Shown: positions 25,691 through 36,440 of the stretch, piece after piece
How the letters are laid out: each line of letters begins with the position of its first letter
Position numbering within the stretch: the stretch's first letter is position 1
Notes under the pieces: generated by a model
Databases searched by the model: none
Seen by the model: the letters and a program-made list of their open reading frames with translations, nothing else
What the model was told of the DNA's origin: nothing
Origin: Anastatus disparis
Taxonomy: Eukaryota; Arthropoda; Insecta; Hymenoptera; Eupelmidae
Direction: 5' to 3'
DNA length: 64,000 nt
NCBI GenBank assembly: GCA_017163975.1
Contig: JAFFSR010000244.1
Coordinates: forward strand, 12,711,501-12,775,500
Position numbers and translations under genes: made by a program

Positions 25691-26110
25691 TAACAAGTGT
25701 AAAAAATTCAACAGAGCTTTACGTGATTAGAAAAGAGATGAAATTTTAAAGAGAAATAGCAAGAATATAACAATGATAAAATAATAAAATATATCATTTA
25801 TTTACGTTTTAAATTATATTAGGAGTGCATATTGTGCAGCATAATTGTCTTTTGACATTTTTTATTAAAAAGGGATGCATTAAAATTAATTTTTGTATGA
25901 TGCACTACCTGGACGGGTCTCCAGCGTGGTTCCAGCATGTCTTTTTTCCTTGTTGGCTCTTCCTTCGTGATTGGTTATTAGTCCTTATATTTTATTTCCC
26001 TTATTGCTTTCCTTTCCTTTATCTCTCTGGTTTTCTGCTTAAAAACTGTTATCTTCTTGTTTATCAAAAGTCTTATAGTCCTATGAACTGTCTGATATTT
26101 TAATTTATAA
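25691..26110. other. AT-rich spacer with a C/T-rich segment
   Basis: AT-rich to 25890, then a T/C-rich segment. The 92-codon plus frame at 25825-26103 encodes a hydrophobic, low-complexity product I cannot assign. Not called as a gene. Confidence 0.35.
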
Positions 26111-26611
26111 TTGTCCCACCCCCACCCATTAAAACTAACTTAACATCTTCACTTTTTGAAAAAAAATTAGTCTTTTTCTTTTCTTTCTCTGTCTCTTTGC
26201 CACCTTTTACTTTCTTTTAACACCCCCACCTCTTTCTTCCAAATACCACGTGTCGTAAATGGATACACAACAACAGAGCAAACAACGTGTTTTTCGAAAA
26301 AAGTATTCCACAACAACAACAAAATAAAGGAAAATAATCCAACTATCTTTTCATACACATTACAGCGCGCACATGTATATATATTTCTTATTGTTATATC
26401 TATATATTTTTGTTATATATGTATATATGTATATATGTTTACGAGTATATATTGAATTATCGAAAACAGAAAAAAATGTTTATGTAAAACGTAATAATTT
26501 TTTTTTTTATTGTTGATTCGAGAAAAAGGATTTTAATTTGTTTTTTATTTTTAATTTTTTTTTCGTTCTTTTTTTTCTTATATGTATATGTGATATTTGG
26601 GTTGTTGCCTT
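26111..26611. promoter_or_regulatory. C-run, E-box and (TATATATG)3 segment
   Basis: C-runs at 26115-26126 and 26222-26230, a CACGTG E-box core near 26248, then TATA-rich sequence with three perfect copies of TATATATG at 26414-26437. Poly(T) runs follow at 26500-26580. Together with the CpG-rich stretch that follows, this is promoter-like in composition only. Confidence 0.22.
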
Positions 26612-27010
26612 TATATAAAACGGTTATCGCGCGCCGGTGGCTGCCGTCGCGACTGTGCCAGCGCTCAACGCGACGCCAAAGTCGGCGTGCGCGCGTTTAC
26701 GTTGTCCCCTCCTTCCCCATTACTACTACTATATACTTTTTGTTATATATATATTATATATATATACACTATATATATGTACTATATGGGAGCTTTATAC
26801 TATTCTCTTTCTCTTTCGTTTTCCTCTTGTTCTTCTTCTTGTTCTTCTTCTGATACGTATTCGTAGAGGCGCGCGCGCTCTCTCTCGCAATGCACACGCG
26901 AATACAACGAGTGTTGTATGTAGTACTGGCAATTTCTGGCTGGTCAGAAAGAGCACGCGGACTTTTACTGAGTCGGCGCGTTAGCTCAACCTTTTTTCCT
27001 TTTTACTTTA
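26612..27010 (+). promoter_or_regulatory. Candidate core promoter: TATA box plus CpG-dense stretch
   Basis: TATATAAA at 26612-26619 is followed from 26627 by the most CpG-dense run in the window (about 17 CpGs in 75 bases, to about 26700). A second CpG-rich stretch lies at 26866-26990 (GGCGCGCGCGCTC, then TCGGCGCGTTAGC). In between are TA runs at 26742-26790 and TTCTTC repeats at 26829-26850. TATA boxes sit ~30 bp upstream of the start in animal promoters, which would place a start near 26645. No convincing frame follows: the 115-codon frame at 26637-26984 begins with GTG and runs through low-complexity sequence. A non-coding first exon or enhancer is equally possible. Confidence 0.33.
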
Positions 27011-28440
27011 TCTTACTTTATGCTCCGTAAGGATTGAGCACGAGGGAAGGAGATTCAAGTATATATTTATTGTTTTTCTTTTCTCTAGTTTTTTTATAAA
27101 TAGGTTTTGTTGCTATTGTTTTACGAATATTGATTTTCATTTGTTCAATAATTTGAGAACTTTTCGATATTTATATTGAAAATTTTTTAAAACGTTATTA
27201 AATGATGTATAAGCTCCGTCCCTTTCAGAGATGTCTAGAATTTTTTTCCTATGTAATATTTAATAATAATTATAAAATATTTCTATAAACTTTTCAAACG
27301 TAATATTTCTATACATTTTCAATTATGTGTCAATTACATGGGAATAATTTTTAATGGTATAATGTTTGATGTGTCTCAAATTATTTATTTCTGACCCAAA
27401 CCAATCATTACAAAATGTAAATTACGCTTATTTCAAAAAAACTATATGATAGCACATTACAATAAGATTTTAGAATTTTTTATGACTGAAATAATGTGCA
27501 ATAGTCATTGCCTTTGAATTATATTTTTTTTATAATATATATATTTATATAAATAAAAATAATTGATTTTCATTAGATAGATGGATAGATATGTAAAGTC
27601 ACATATCCGTTGACATAACAAATGTTACATCAAAGTCTTATAAAATAATATAATAAAAATATAAATTGCTATAAATGAATAGCGTTACTTATTGCATTTC
27701 TCAAACAAAACTTAAATTTTAAGTAAGAATGTAATTATTTGTTTATTTTTTATTTGAAAATCAATTTGAAAGAATGTGAGAAATCTTAAAATTACTTACC
27801 TAACATAAAATAATCAAAAACTTACCATCAATAGATTAATATTAATATTTCACCATAGAAACCTACAAAGTAGAATATTAAATTTCATTTTCTTTCAAAT
27901 ATTAAATGCCATAGGTTTCTCATATATATTTACATCTATTATTAATCCTTTTTTTTATATTCGCCAAATTCATAAAATAAGAAAAAATTAAATATTTCTA
28001 TAAATTTCGTTACCATATCGGTTCATAGTTCCATAATTTCTCTTACAGATTTCAATCTTAATTATTGTTAAAAAATATTTTAAAATTACAACATTAAATA
28101 ACATTACACGTTTTCTCAACAGTATACACTTAAACTTATTAACCGTTGAAGTAGATTGATTTGTCGTGGCATTCTCGTTTCCGCGTTTACGTGCGCCAAT
28201 CAACATAATGAATTGACATAACAAACAGTGTTGTGACTGTTGTAAATATAAATATAAGCCGAACACAATTAAATTACTGTTTATTCATCGCGACCATTCC
28301 CGTATACTACATTACATGAATTTACACAAGCCAATACCTTTTAGACGTTATAATCTAAAAAAAAAACAATGAAATTCTCACTTTATTCATTTTAATAATT
28401 GAAATAATAAAAGTCCAATATTTCGAATACACATACTTGG
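27011..28440. other. AT-rich spacer
   Basis: AT-rich; a small GC-richer patch at 28150-28210. The 92-codon minus frame at 27988-28266 is not recognisable and is not called. Confidence 0.4.
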
Positions 28441-28800
28441 AAAAAAAAACATTCCCTATTATTTTCTCGAAGAAGTGACACTATAAGGTATACTCTTAAA
28501 AAAAAAAGAAAAAAAAAAGAGCGTATGCTCTCGCGCGACACCTTGACCGCAAGAGTTGTATGTCACGCGACAATTGAAATGAGCATATAAGAAAAGCGAC
28601 TCGTGCGTTCGGGAGAAAAATAATGACGCATAAAACCGCAAGCGCTATTCTTCGCTTCTCCATACGTGCAAAAAAAGGAGAGAGAGAGAGAGAGAGGAGT
28701 GAAAGAAAGAGGAAAAAAAAATGTATATATAGGACTGAAAAATTACCTATACACAACCCTCTCATCGAGTGTGAAATTTAAGTGGTGTGAACGAGGACTT
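28441..28800. promoter_or_regulatory. Island with (GA)n and poly(A)
   Basis: Poly(A) at 28498-28518, CpG-rich sequence at 28520-28660, (GA)9 at 28678-28696 and GTATATATAGG near 28724. Same composition class as the other islands. Three minus-strand frames cross the simple repeats and are not credible. Confidence 0.22.
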
Positions 28801-29860
28801 TATAAAGCGACGTCTTAATTGGTGTTTAAATAGTCATTATAAGCAATTATCATTTATTTTAAAAGAGTATATATACATGTAGATTCTTGCTGCAGTTTTT
28901 CTCTCACTCTATTCTTTTTTTTTACGTTCGATGCATTTGATGGTTCGATGTAGGTATAAGAGAGGGTGACTAAATGACTTCTTGTAAAAAGTGCATTTTC
29001 ATAATAATTGCATAAAAATTTACCTGGAAAAGCTTCGATGAATTTATAATAATTAAATTTCTTTTTATTGAAGCTGAAAAAAAAGTTATAATTATTTTGT
29101 TCCCGAATCAATTCTAATGGAAACTTTATTGACCTGAAAAACGAAAGGAAAATTACATATAGTTCTATTTTTCATAGGGAATAACATATGGTTTTATTCT
29201 ACGCAGTTTATCAAAAAAGTAAATTAGCAAAGTTAAAGAGACCATTCGAATCTTGTATTTCCTTCTCAAATTTTAAATTGTGAATTTTTTTTATAAAGAT
29301 TAAATTTTTCTAATTTCTATAATAAAAAATTTAAATCCATAATGCTTCGATTGTTTTTATTAGTTCGACTTTCTGAATAAGTATTATTACATAAATTGAG
29401 ACGAGAATAAAAGATTTCACGACACATGAAAATGAAATCGATTATTTTTTCGGATGGTTACAGCTCTCTCATCGTTGCAGTCATTGAGAAGTTAAACCCA
29501 GTCTTAGAAATAATCTTCCATTTTATTACCTTTTTACATGATGTATTATTTTTATTAAATACGTAAACTAATTATATCTTTTTAATTTCTTTATTGATTA
29601 GATTAAAATAATTTTTGAAGAAAAAAAAAATATTAAAATATCTATCAAAGTGGAAGAACTGCATTTGGATGATCATATCTAAAATGTATCCCTTAAAAGG
29701 ACTAAAAAATCTAATAATATCTAAGATGGATCGACATCATATGATAAAATATTTATTAATAATTTTTAACAATGGATACAAAAAATTTTGTTCTTAAAAT
29801 AATGTTAAATATTATCTTTTATTATTTTCATTTTCAAAGCTTGAAAAAAAAAAATTCATA
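28801..29860. other. AT-rich spacer
   Basis: No features recognised. Confidence 0.4.
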
Positions 29861-30200
29861 TACAAATCGACCTACATACACTACGTACTACACTAAACTC
29901 TGTCTGTTACTAAGTTTTGTTCTTCTTTGTCTCTCTCTCTGCCTCCGTTACACATATTGTCGATAGTGAGTGAAGCATACTTTAGCTTTTGATGCGTACA
30001 AGAAACACAAACGCGCTATATGTACGAACAATAAACAAACAGCTACACGACAAGCCACAAAAGTCTGTATCTTCCACTTCTCTTTTAGGTCCATTATGAC
30101 ATACGCCAAAAAGGGCTGAGTATACATTTGTATGTTAGTAGATGGTTTTACTCACTTGATACTTTACTCAACAATTCGGCTTCACTATTTTATTTTATTT
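29861..30200. promoter_or_regulatory. Mixed-composition island
   Basis: Less AT-rich stretch with a short CT run (29930-29942), CpGs at 29948-30013 and GGGCTGAGTATAC near 30113. No recognisable gene. Regulatory role is inference from composition. Confidence 0.17.
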
Positions 30201-31300
30201 GCCGATTTTACGCACTGCTTTAAAACTTTATATATGTTGGGCATTTCTGTAATTGTTTTGTTCATTTATGAAAAAATAATTTTAACATTAATTTATTAGC
30301 TTTATTTTTATTTCTTTGAAAATATTTCGTTATAATTGATAAAATAACACTTATAGTTTTAACAAAAAACTAAGTCTTAATACCTGATATTACTCATAAG
30401 CTAATTTGATTCATAATATTAAGATACGAAAACTTTCGTTGAGTTGTACGAAATTGCACTATATCGAGAATGCAAAATGTACAATAATAAGGTTGATTGT
30501 GACTAGTAAAATTTATTTATAAAAGTGTTATTATATAAAGTTAATTTTTTCATAAAAATTAATAAACTTTTAGGTCCAATAAATATAATTATAAAAAAAT
30601 TTATAAGTTACTTTCCTTTTTTAATTAAAATTATTTGAAAATATAAACATACATTAAGGAATGTATAATTTGATTATTTAAGCTTACTTTATAGATTTTT
30701 TTTATTATATTGACAAGTAAAGTAATTCAACTTATCCTATTTTTCCTATTTCATTTTATATTAAAGTTGCGTATATAATTTCATGGAATAAACTTTTAGC
30801 ATTAGATGAAGTTAAACTAACAATAATAATTTCAACAAACAGTAAAAAGAATAGAAGTTTTTGATCATGCATTTTAATTCTTAATAAAATTGAAATTTAT
30901 TAAAAATAATAAATAAAAAGTGATATATAATTAAAGTCAACGATATTTCTAATTTGAATTTAATAGTAGCTATGACAATTAAACAATTAAACTGTTATTA
31001 CGATAATAAAGCTGTTGTTAATATTTAAATGCAGCGATTGATCATAAGATTTTCTGCTATAATATTATATTTCAAATATTATGAACATGAATAATTATCA
31101 GCCATAAATAAAAAAAAAAATATGTGAAGCCAATTACTAAATATCAATGAAAAAAGAATTGAGATTTCCAAGTAGTTAATATGTTAACAAAAAATTATAA
31201 ATACGTTTAAACATAAATTATTTATAACCCAATTAATGCCAAATCTTGAATACCAAAATTCAATTATCGTTAAACAAACCATTTAAATGAAAAAAGAGAA
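30201..31300. other. AT-rich spacer
   Basis: Strongly AT-rich without features. Confidence 0.45.
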
Positions 31301-32060
31301 AAAAAGAAAGAAAAAAAAACAAAAATGTCATCGCCCAACAAAATGAAAAACAAACCATTCCCTCATCAACAGCCAATAAACGTGACCTCGTGACTGAAAA
31401 CAATAGTTCCTCGTTTTGTATCCAACAAATTTTCCTGCGCGTGAGCTTTATTTCCCAACAAACAAATCCACTTCACATGCATAAACGACGAAAAAAAAAG
31501 AGCTTTGACTTTCCGATACATCGACAAAAAACCAAAAAGAAAAAGAGAGAAAAAAAATTTCTCCCTCTGTCTTTCTCTCGTTTGAAATTGTTTGCAATGC
31601 CAAAAAAGCATATAGGCAGTATATAGTTGAAGCTTGAAAACCTGTGGGGGATTGAAAAGATTGTCAACAGACCAGATGCAACCGTCCACCACCTGTTGCT
31701 TTTACTTTCACGTTTTCTCTCTCTCGCTCTTCGACTTTCTATCTCTCTCGACGATGGATTTTATCCTAGCGCGGTTTATTTTCACCTATACGTGTGCGTA
31801 CGCGTATGTGTGTATCACGCGTGGCTAGGCATCGATATACATATTGAAAACGAGGAAAAGCTACTCGTAATAGGAGGATGAGAAGCTTGTTGTATATACC
31901 CTTTTTTCCTATATACATGTGTATTGCTATACGTGTTATATCACACGCAAAAGCTTTTTATACTCGTATACATATGGATGAAAAAAAAAACGCGAAAAGA
32001 AGGATGGCATGGAAAAATAAAAGGATGTGTTTTGATAGCGAAAGTGCTGGAAATTGAGAT
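31301..32060. promoter_or_regulatory. Island with CT tract and alternating CpG run
   Basis: Contains A-rich runs (31290-31325, 31489-31560), CT-rich runs at 31560-31580 and 31715-31750, and ACGTGTGCGTACGCGTATGTG-like alternating sequence around 31789-31810. Overlapping frames on both strands, up to 108 codons, show no recognisable domain. Candidate regulatory island or non-coding exon. Confidence 0.22.
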
Positions 32061-33433
32061 AAGAGAGATTTTGATTAATTTGTATACAGTTATTTATTAG
32101 TTTATTTTAAAAAGTTTTGACGGAAGTTAGTTTTTTGTTGAATTAGGTGTTTTTACCGTGATAATTTCAATTGTTTTGTGATTTGGTAATTAAAATTAGC
32201 AATTTGAGCTTATAGTCTTCTTTTTAAACAGATGCCGGAATGAAAAATAGAAAAAAAAATTAGAAGAAAAAGATATAATCAGAAAAGTAAAAGAAATCAT
32301 GAATCAGAAAAAAAATTTTGTTATTGTTACTAGTATTTCATTTATTTATCATACCTCAAGCATATTTTTTTAAGTTTCGATTATTTTTTTTATATTTTCA
32401 TATTGAATTTTTAAATTTTTTAGACGTTTGAATCCTTTATAAAATATGAATTAAAGTGTAAACCTTTTTAATTATAAATTTAGTTAACTTAATAAATTGA
32501 TTATACTTACTTTCTTAAAAAAACACAATTTTTGTTTCATAAAAAAAAGTCCATATTATAAACTGAATCGTCAACCACTTTTTATATGTGATTCCAAAAT
32601 TTTATTTCGAAATTGTACAATTATACAGATTTCCATTCCATGTATCAATGAAATATCCAGTAAAAACATTGATTATATTTTTTATTTACTTATTTTATCA
32701 CCATAAATTCATTTGTACGAAAAAATATCATATTTATTTTCATTTGAAAATTGTTATACATGCAAAGCTTTGTAAAAAGAAATGTAATTATACAAAAGAC
32801 GAAATAAAGAATGACAATACGAAAATAAGCATGAATAATAGAGAATGAGAAGAGAAAAGCAAAATGGATGGAGATCTGGTTTGAAAAAAAGCAAAAAAAA
32901 AAGAAAAGAGACAAATAACGAGATGTATATAGTATGAAAGAGAAACCACGGGTGCATATCGAATCCTGTGCAAATTTGACGGGCAATTGAGTGATATATG
33001 CGAAGACTATGGGTTTATATGTGTATCTATTACGCGTTTATATGTGCTCGGGAAAATGCATTTTTCATTCGTGCATCTTTGCTTTTGTTGCTGTCAATCC
33101 GCTTATGTACATTCAATCAAGTACTACATATATATATTTCTACCATGTACCTCACACCCTTCTCGCGGCATTTCATATTCCTTTTATTGATATTTGATCT
33201 ACATTTCTATAGGAGACTGAAATTTTATTGGTAATAATTAAAATCACTCTGTACTTCAATTGACAACAAATTTACAAATAATAGTTTTTGATTCTGAAAA
33301 GCGGAATTTTTTTATTGGTAAAATTAAAAAGAAATTAATTAATTTTTAATTCGAAAATCATAATTAGTAACTTAATTTGAAAACTTATTAGTTTAATTAT
33401 TTCAATAATTTTAATTAATGGCAATTATAATTG
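32061..33433. other. AT-rich spacer with a mild island
   Basis: AT-rich, with a less AT-rich patch at 32930-33190. Several overlapping frames on both strands at 32497-33234 are AT-rich and unrecognisable. Not called. Confidence 0.4.
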
Positions 33434-33637
33434 TAGAGTCGGTCTGTGGCTTATTCGGTAGAGCGTTGGTTTCTGAATTTCGGGGTTCCGAGTTCGAATC
33501 CTGCTCTGGGCAGCCGATTGGTGCAAGCACCATTGTACGTTACATGTGCTTTCTTCACAAACACACGTACGAGCTCCGTCGCTGATTAACATAGCAAAAA
33601 TAGCATAGCATAAATATGGCAACGTTAAAAAAAAAAA
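33434..33637 (+). repeat. tRNA-derived SINE, copy 4 (diverged)
   Basis: A diverged full-length member. The box A-like segment reads GTGGCTTATTCGGTAGAGCG and box B GAGTTCGAATCC. The anticodon-loop region differs from other copies. The body keeps ACATGTGCTTTCTTCACAAA and ends in ACGTT plus a poly(A) of 11. A short duplication (TAGCATAGCATA) lies at 33601-33612. It pairs tail-to-tail with copy 5, 71 bp away. Confidence 0.85.
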
Positions 33638-33708
33638 TTTAATTTTGATATATTTTTTACTGAATTCAAGAAGACACACTCAAGAGAAATTAATTAAATT
33701 TTTTTTAT

Positions 33709-33895
33709 TTAACTTGGCTGTATTTATGCTATTATTGAGATGCTAAATAGCGACGGAGGTTTCTCAGTGTGTTTATGAACTGCAGCACATGTAACGTACA
33801 GTGGTGCTTGTATCAATCAGCCAAGAGCGGGATTCGAACTCGGGTCCTCGGTTTGCGAATCCATCGCTCTACCGAGTGAGCAACTGAAAACCTCT
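33709..33895 (-). repeat. tRNA-derived SINE, copy 5
   Basis: Minus-strand member with head at 33895 and tail at 33709 followed by poly(T). Box A-like and box B-like segments and the body are well kept; GCTAATTAGC has decayed to GCTATTTAGC. With copy 4 it forms an inverted pair, so a transcript through both could fold into a long hairpin. Confidence 0.87.
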
Positions 33896-34344
33896 AATCA
33901 TTGTTTGATTTACAAAGACTTTAATAAATGGCGGTGCATTATAAAATAACATCTTTTACTGTGTATCGAGGAGATAAGATCTATTGCCACTAAATAGTTC
34001 AATGACGATTTGGTAAAAACAAGTAAATAAGTATCAGAACAAAGACGTATATTCAAATTTATTTCCTATAATACTTACCTTAAAAGTTATTTACTTAATC
34101 AACATATATTTTTATATGAAAATATGGAAATACAAAAATACATATATATGAATATCTAGTTGTTCAATAAACCTTTACAATTTCTATCGTGTCAAAAATT
34201 ATAACATTTTTATTATAATTTAACATTTCATCACGAAATACTCGAAATATTTCAATATTAATCTAACATAATTGATCAATGATTTTCAGTTTTACAGTCC
34301 ATAACTATTTATCATTTTAATTATTTTATATTTTAAATAGTACA
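33896..34344. other. AT-rich spacer
   Basis: No features recognised. Confidence 0.4.
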
Positions 34345-34414
34345 TTATGCAACTAAAGAGTAAAGTTGCATATTTCTCCTTAGGGAGAAATATACTTTAC
34401 TCTTGTATTGCATA
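34345..34414. repeat. 70-bp imperfect palindrome
   Basis: The inner stem pairs AGAGTAAAGT...ATTTCTCC (34357-34379) with GGGAGAAAT...ACTTTACTCT (34382-34403). Outer arms TATGCAA (34346 on) and TTGCATA (34409-34414 region) extend it. It abuts the left end of the TA-flanked element and shares its ACTTTA-type motif, so it may be the remains of a related insertion. Confidence 0.75.
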
Positions 34415-34417
34415 TTT

Positions 34418-34843
34418 TACTTTATTCCTACCTCAACCGTGGCCACTTTATTAACTTCATAAAAGCGGACTTGATAAATTAAAATATAAATTAATTTAAT
34501 AATCATATATTGTTGGGAACTCTAAACATAAATTGTCATAATAAATATTTGTTAAGAAAAAATTTCTTTTTTATTTCATATATTTTAAAACTTTAATGAA
34601 ATTTCATAATTTTTTCAAAATATTCATTTCTATTGAAATATAGTAATTTTTTATATTTTATTAAGTAATTTGATCATTCATTACAAATTTTAAGAAAAAT
34701 TATTAAAATTCACAAATTTTACGTTTAGCGGGAATAAAGTATACTTTGTTCCCGCTAATATTTTAGAAGTTAGTTATATCTTACTTCCAGCCCGCTTTAC
34801 GAGTTAATAAAGTGGCCATTACTGTTGGGGTAGGAATAAAGTA
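34418..34843. mobile_element. TA-flanked MITE-like element, 422 bp
   Basis: Inverted ends start CTTTATTCCTACC at 34420 and, on the other strand, at 34841. They stay alignable for about 50 bp with small gaps (shared blocks CTTTATTCCTACC, CAAC, GGCCACTTTATTAACT, AAAGCGG). Both ends are flanked by TA (34418-34419 and 34842-34843), the duplication made by Tc1/mariner-type transposases. The interior is AT-rich with no transposase, so this would be non-autonomous. A 34-bp near-perfect palindrome (34725-34758) with AAAGTATACTTT at its centre lies inside and looks like two related ends meeting. Family name unknown; superfamily is inferred from the TA alone. Confidence 0.75.
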
Positions 34844-36180
34844 TAATTATGTCCTAATTTCTGCTTTTATTTCTTCATAACGTTTTTAAGAGCATACATC
34901 ATACAGCATTTAAATGGCAGTGGTATATTGTCAATCAATATATTGACGTATAAGACGTAACTCAATGATTTCCTTTTGAAAAGACGAATCTTCAGTAAGA
35001 TGATCTGAAGCAATAATGGATACTTGTAGCTTTTCGTCCCTGTAAATAATATTGATAAGATTTAATAATAGTCAATTTTATATATTGGTTAAATATATGA
35101 AAAAATATTGTTTTTTATTTAAATTTCTAGAAAAATAGGCTTATTGTCTACGTAGATTATATAAAAATAAATAAAATATTATATTAAAATAAAAAAAAAA
35201 TTTTTAAATAAAAATTGAAACAAACTTGTAATTTGATTCCAACATTTTTTATCAAACTATCATTAGTGCCATACAGCTGAGTTCTATTGTAGACGCAAAA
35301 GGTACGATTTTCAATACTGATTTACAAAAATAAATATAAAATGTTAAGAATAATAATAATTTCAAAAGGTAAATCAACTAATTACTTTGGTGAATGACGA
35401 AATAAACGTTATTTTTTACTATAAGAACTTAGCTACTTGGGGGTGTAACTATCGCTATTGTTATTAATTGAATTGATTTTTACAACGCTATGCGGCGCTC
35501 TGTGATATTTACTTTCTGATGACTTGTCGTTACCCTACCGCTGGATTAGGGTGGCACTTTTATTTTTTATTAGGTTTTGATACTGAGATTATGTATACAT
35601 TATTATTCCTACTAATATGTTATTCAATTATTTATTTTAATGCGTAGAAAAATTTCACGTTTGTTTTGAAAGATATGATCATATAAAAAAGGTTTCTGCC
35701 CTAAGTCAATAATTTATTATTACAAAATGATAAAGGATTTTTCAATCAAAACAACAATTTTAAACTGCTGTAATTTTATTATAAACAGTCAAATAGTTGT
35801 TTCATAAATCTTTTTATATTGCGAGAAGCCATATTTTTAAAGTGACCGATGTTAGGCCTTCAATGATTAAAAAAGATTAGTTAAATATCTTTATAATCAT
35901 TGTTGGCTTAATAAGTTGGCTTTTATAAGTTTTTATACATAATTTTTCTAATAAGTAATCAGAAAAATAGAAATTATAAGAGAAAAGTATATCATCGTTA
36001 ATAATTTTTAATATTATTTACCTAATTAATATTATTTATTAATTTTCATAAGAAATTTACAATCTTAACAAGATATTATTATTATTGAATTTTGAACCAT
36101 TAAAAAATATTTCAAAATACTTCATATTTTATGTGCATGTATTTTATGTAAAAGCATACGCAAAAGAAAAAAACTGAATT
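34844..36180. other. AT-rich spacer
   Basis: AT-rich. A patch at 35440-35575 is less so and holds CCCTA...TAGGG, a small hairpin near 35533-35551. No gene seen. Confidence 0.4.
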
Positions 36181-36440
36181 GCAGTATTACTTTTGAACAT
36201 CAACATCGAGGTCCGTCTTGAAAGGGTCAAAATTGCATTTCGTCGAAAAGAGGGGGGTGTTGTTGATATTTACATAATTTATCAAGACTGTTTGCACAAA
36301 TGAACTTGTATATAGAAGGGTTGATGCTTTTTTTTAGTGTCGACAGGGTCCGCGCGAAAAGATGATTAGGGTATCCTTGAGTTTAAGCGCGTGTCGGGCT
36401 TGAAAAATTCAAATTAAGGTACGGGAAAATGCAGTTCTCA
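36181..36440. promoter_or_regulatory. GC-richer patch
   Basis: Stands out from the flanks: GAGGTCCGTCTTGAAAGGGT near 36209, GAGGGGGGTG near 36251, CAGGGTCCGCGCG near 36344. No open frame or known RNA recognised. It could be a conserved non-coding element. Confidence 0.2.

Noticed and set aside
26637..26984. 115-codon plus frame over the CpG-rich stretch
   Set aside because: It starts with GTG, passes through TA and TTC repeats, and overlaps two other frames in the same place. More likely reduced stop density in GC-rich DNA.
35903..35935. AAGTTGGCTTTTATAAGT resembling a mariner terminal repeat
   Set aside because: Only one end is seen, no inverted partner was found within a few kb, and the match is partial.
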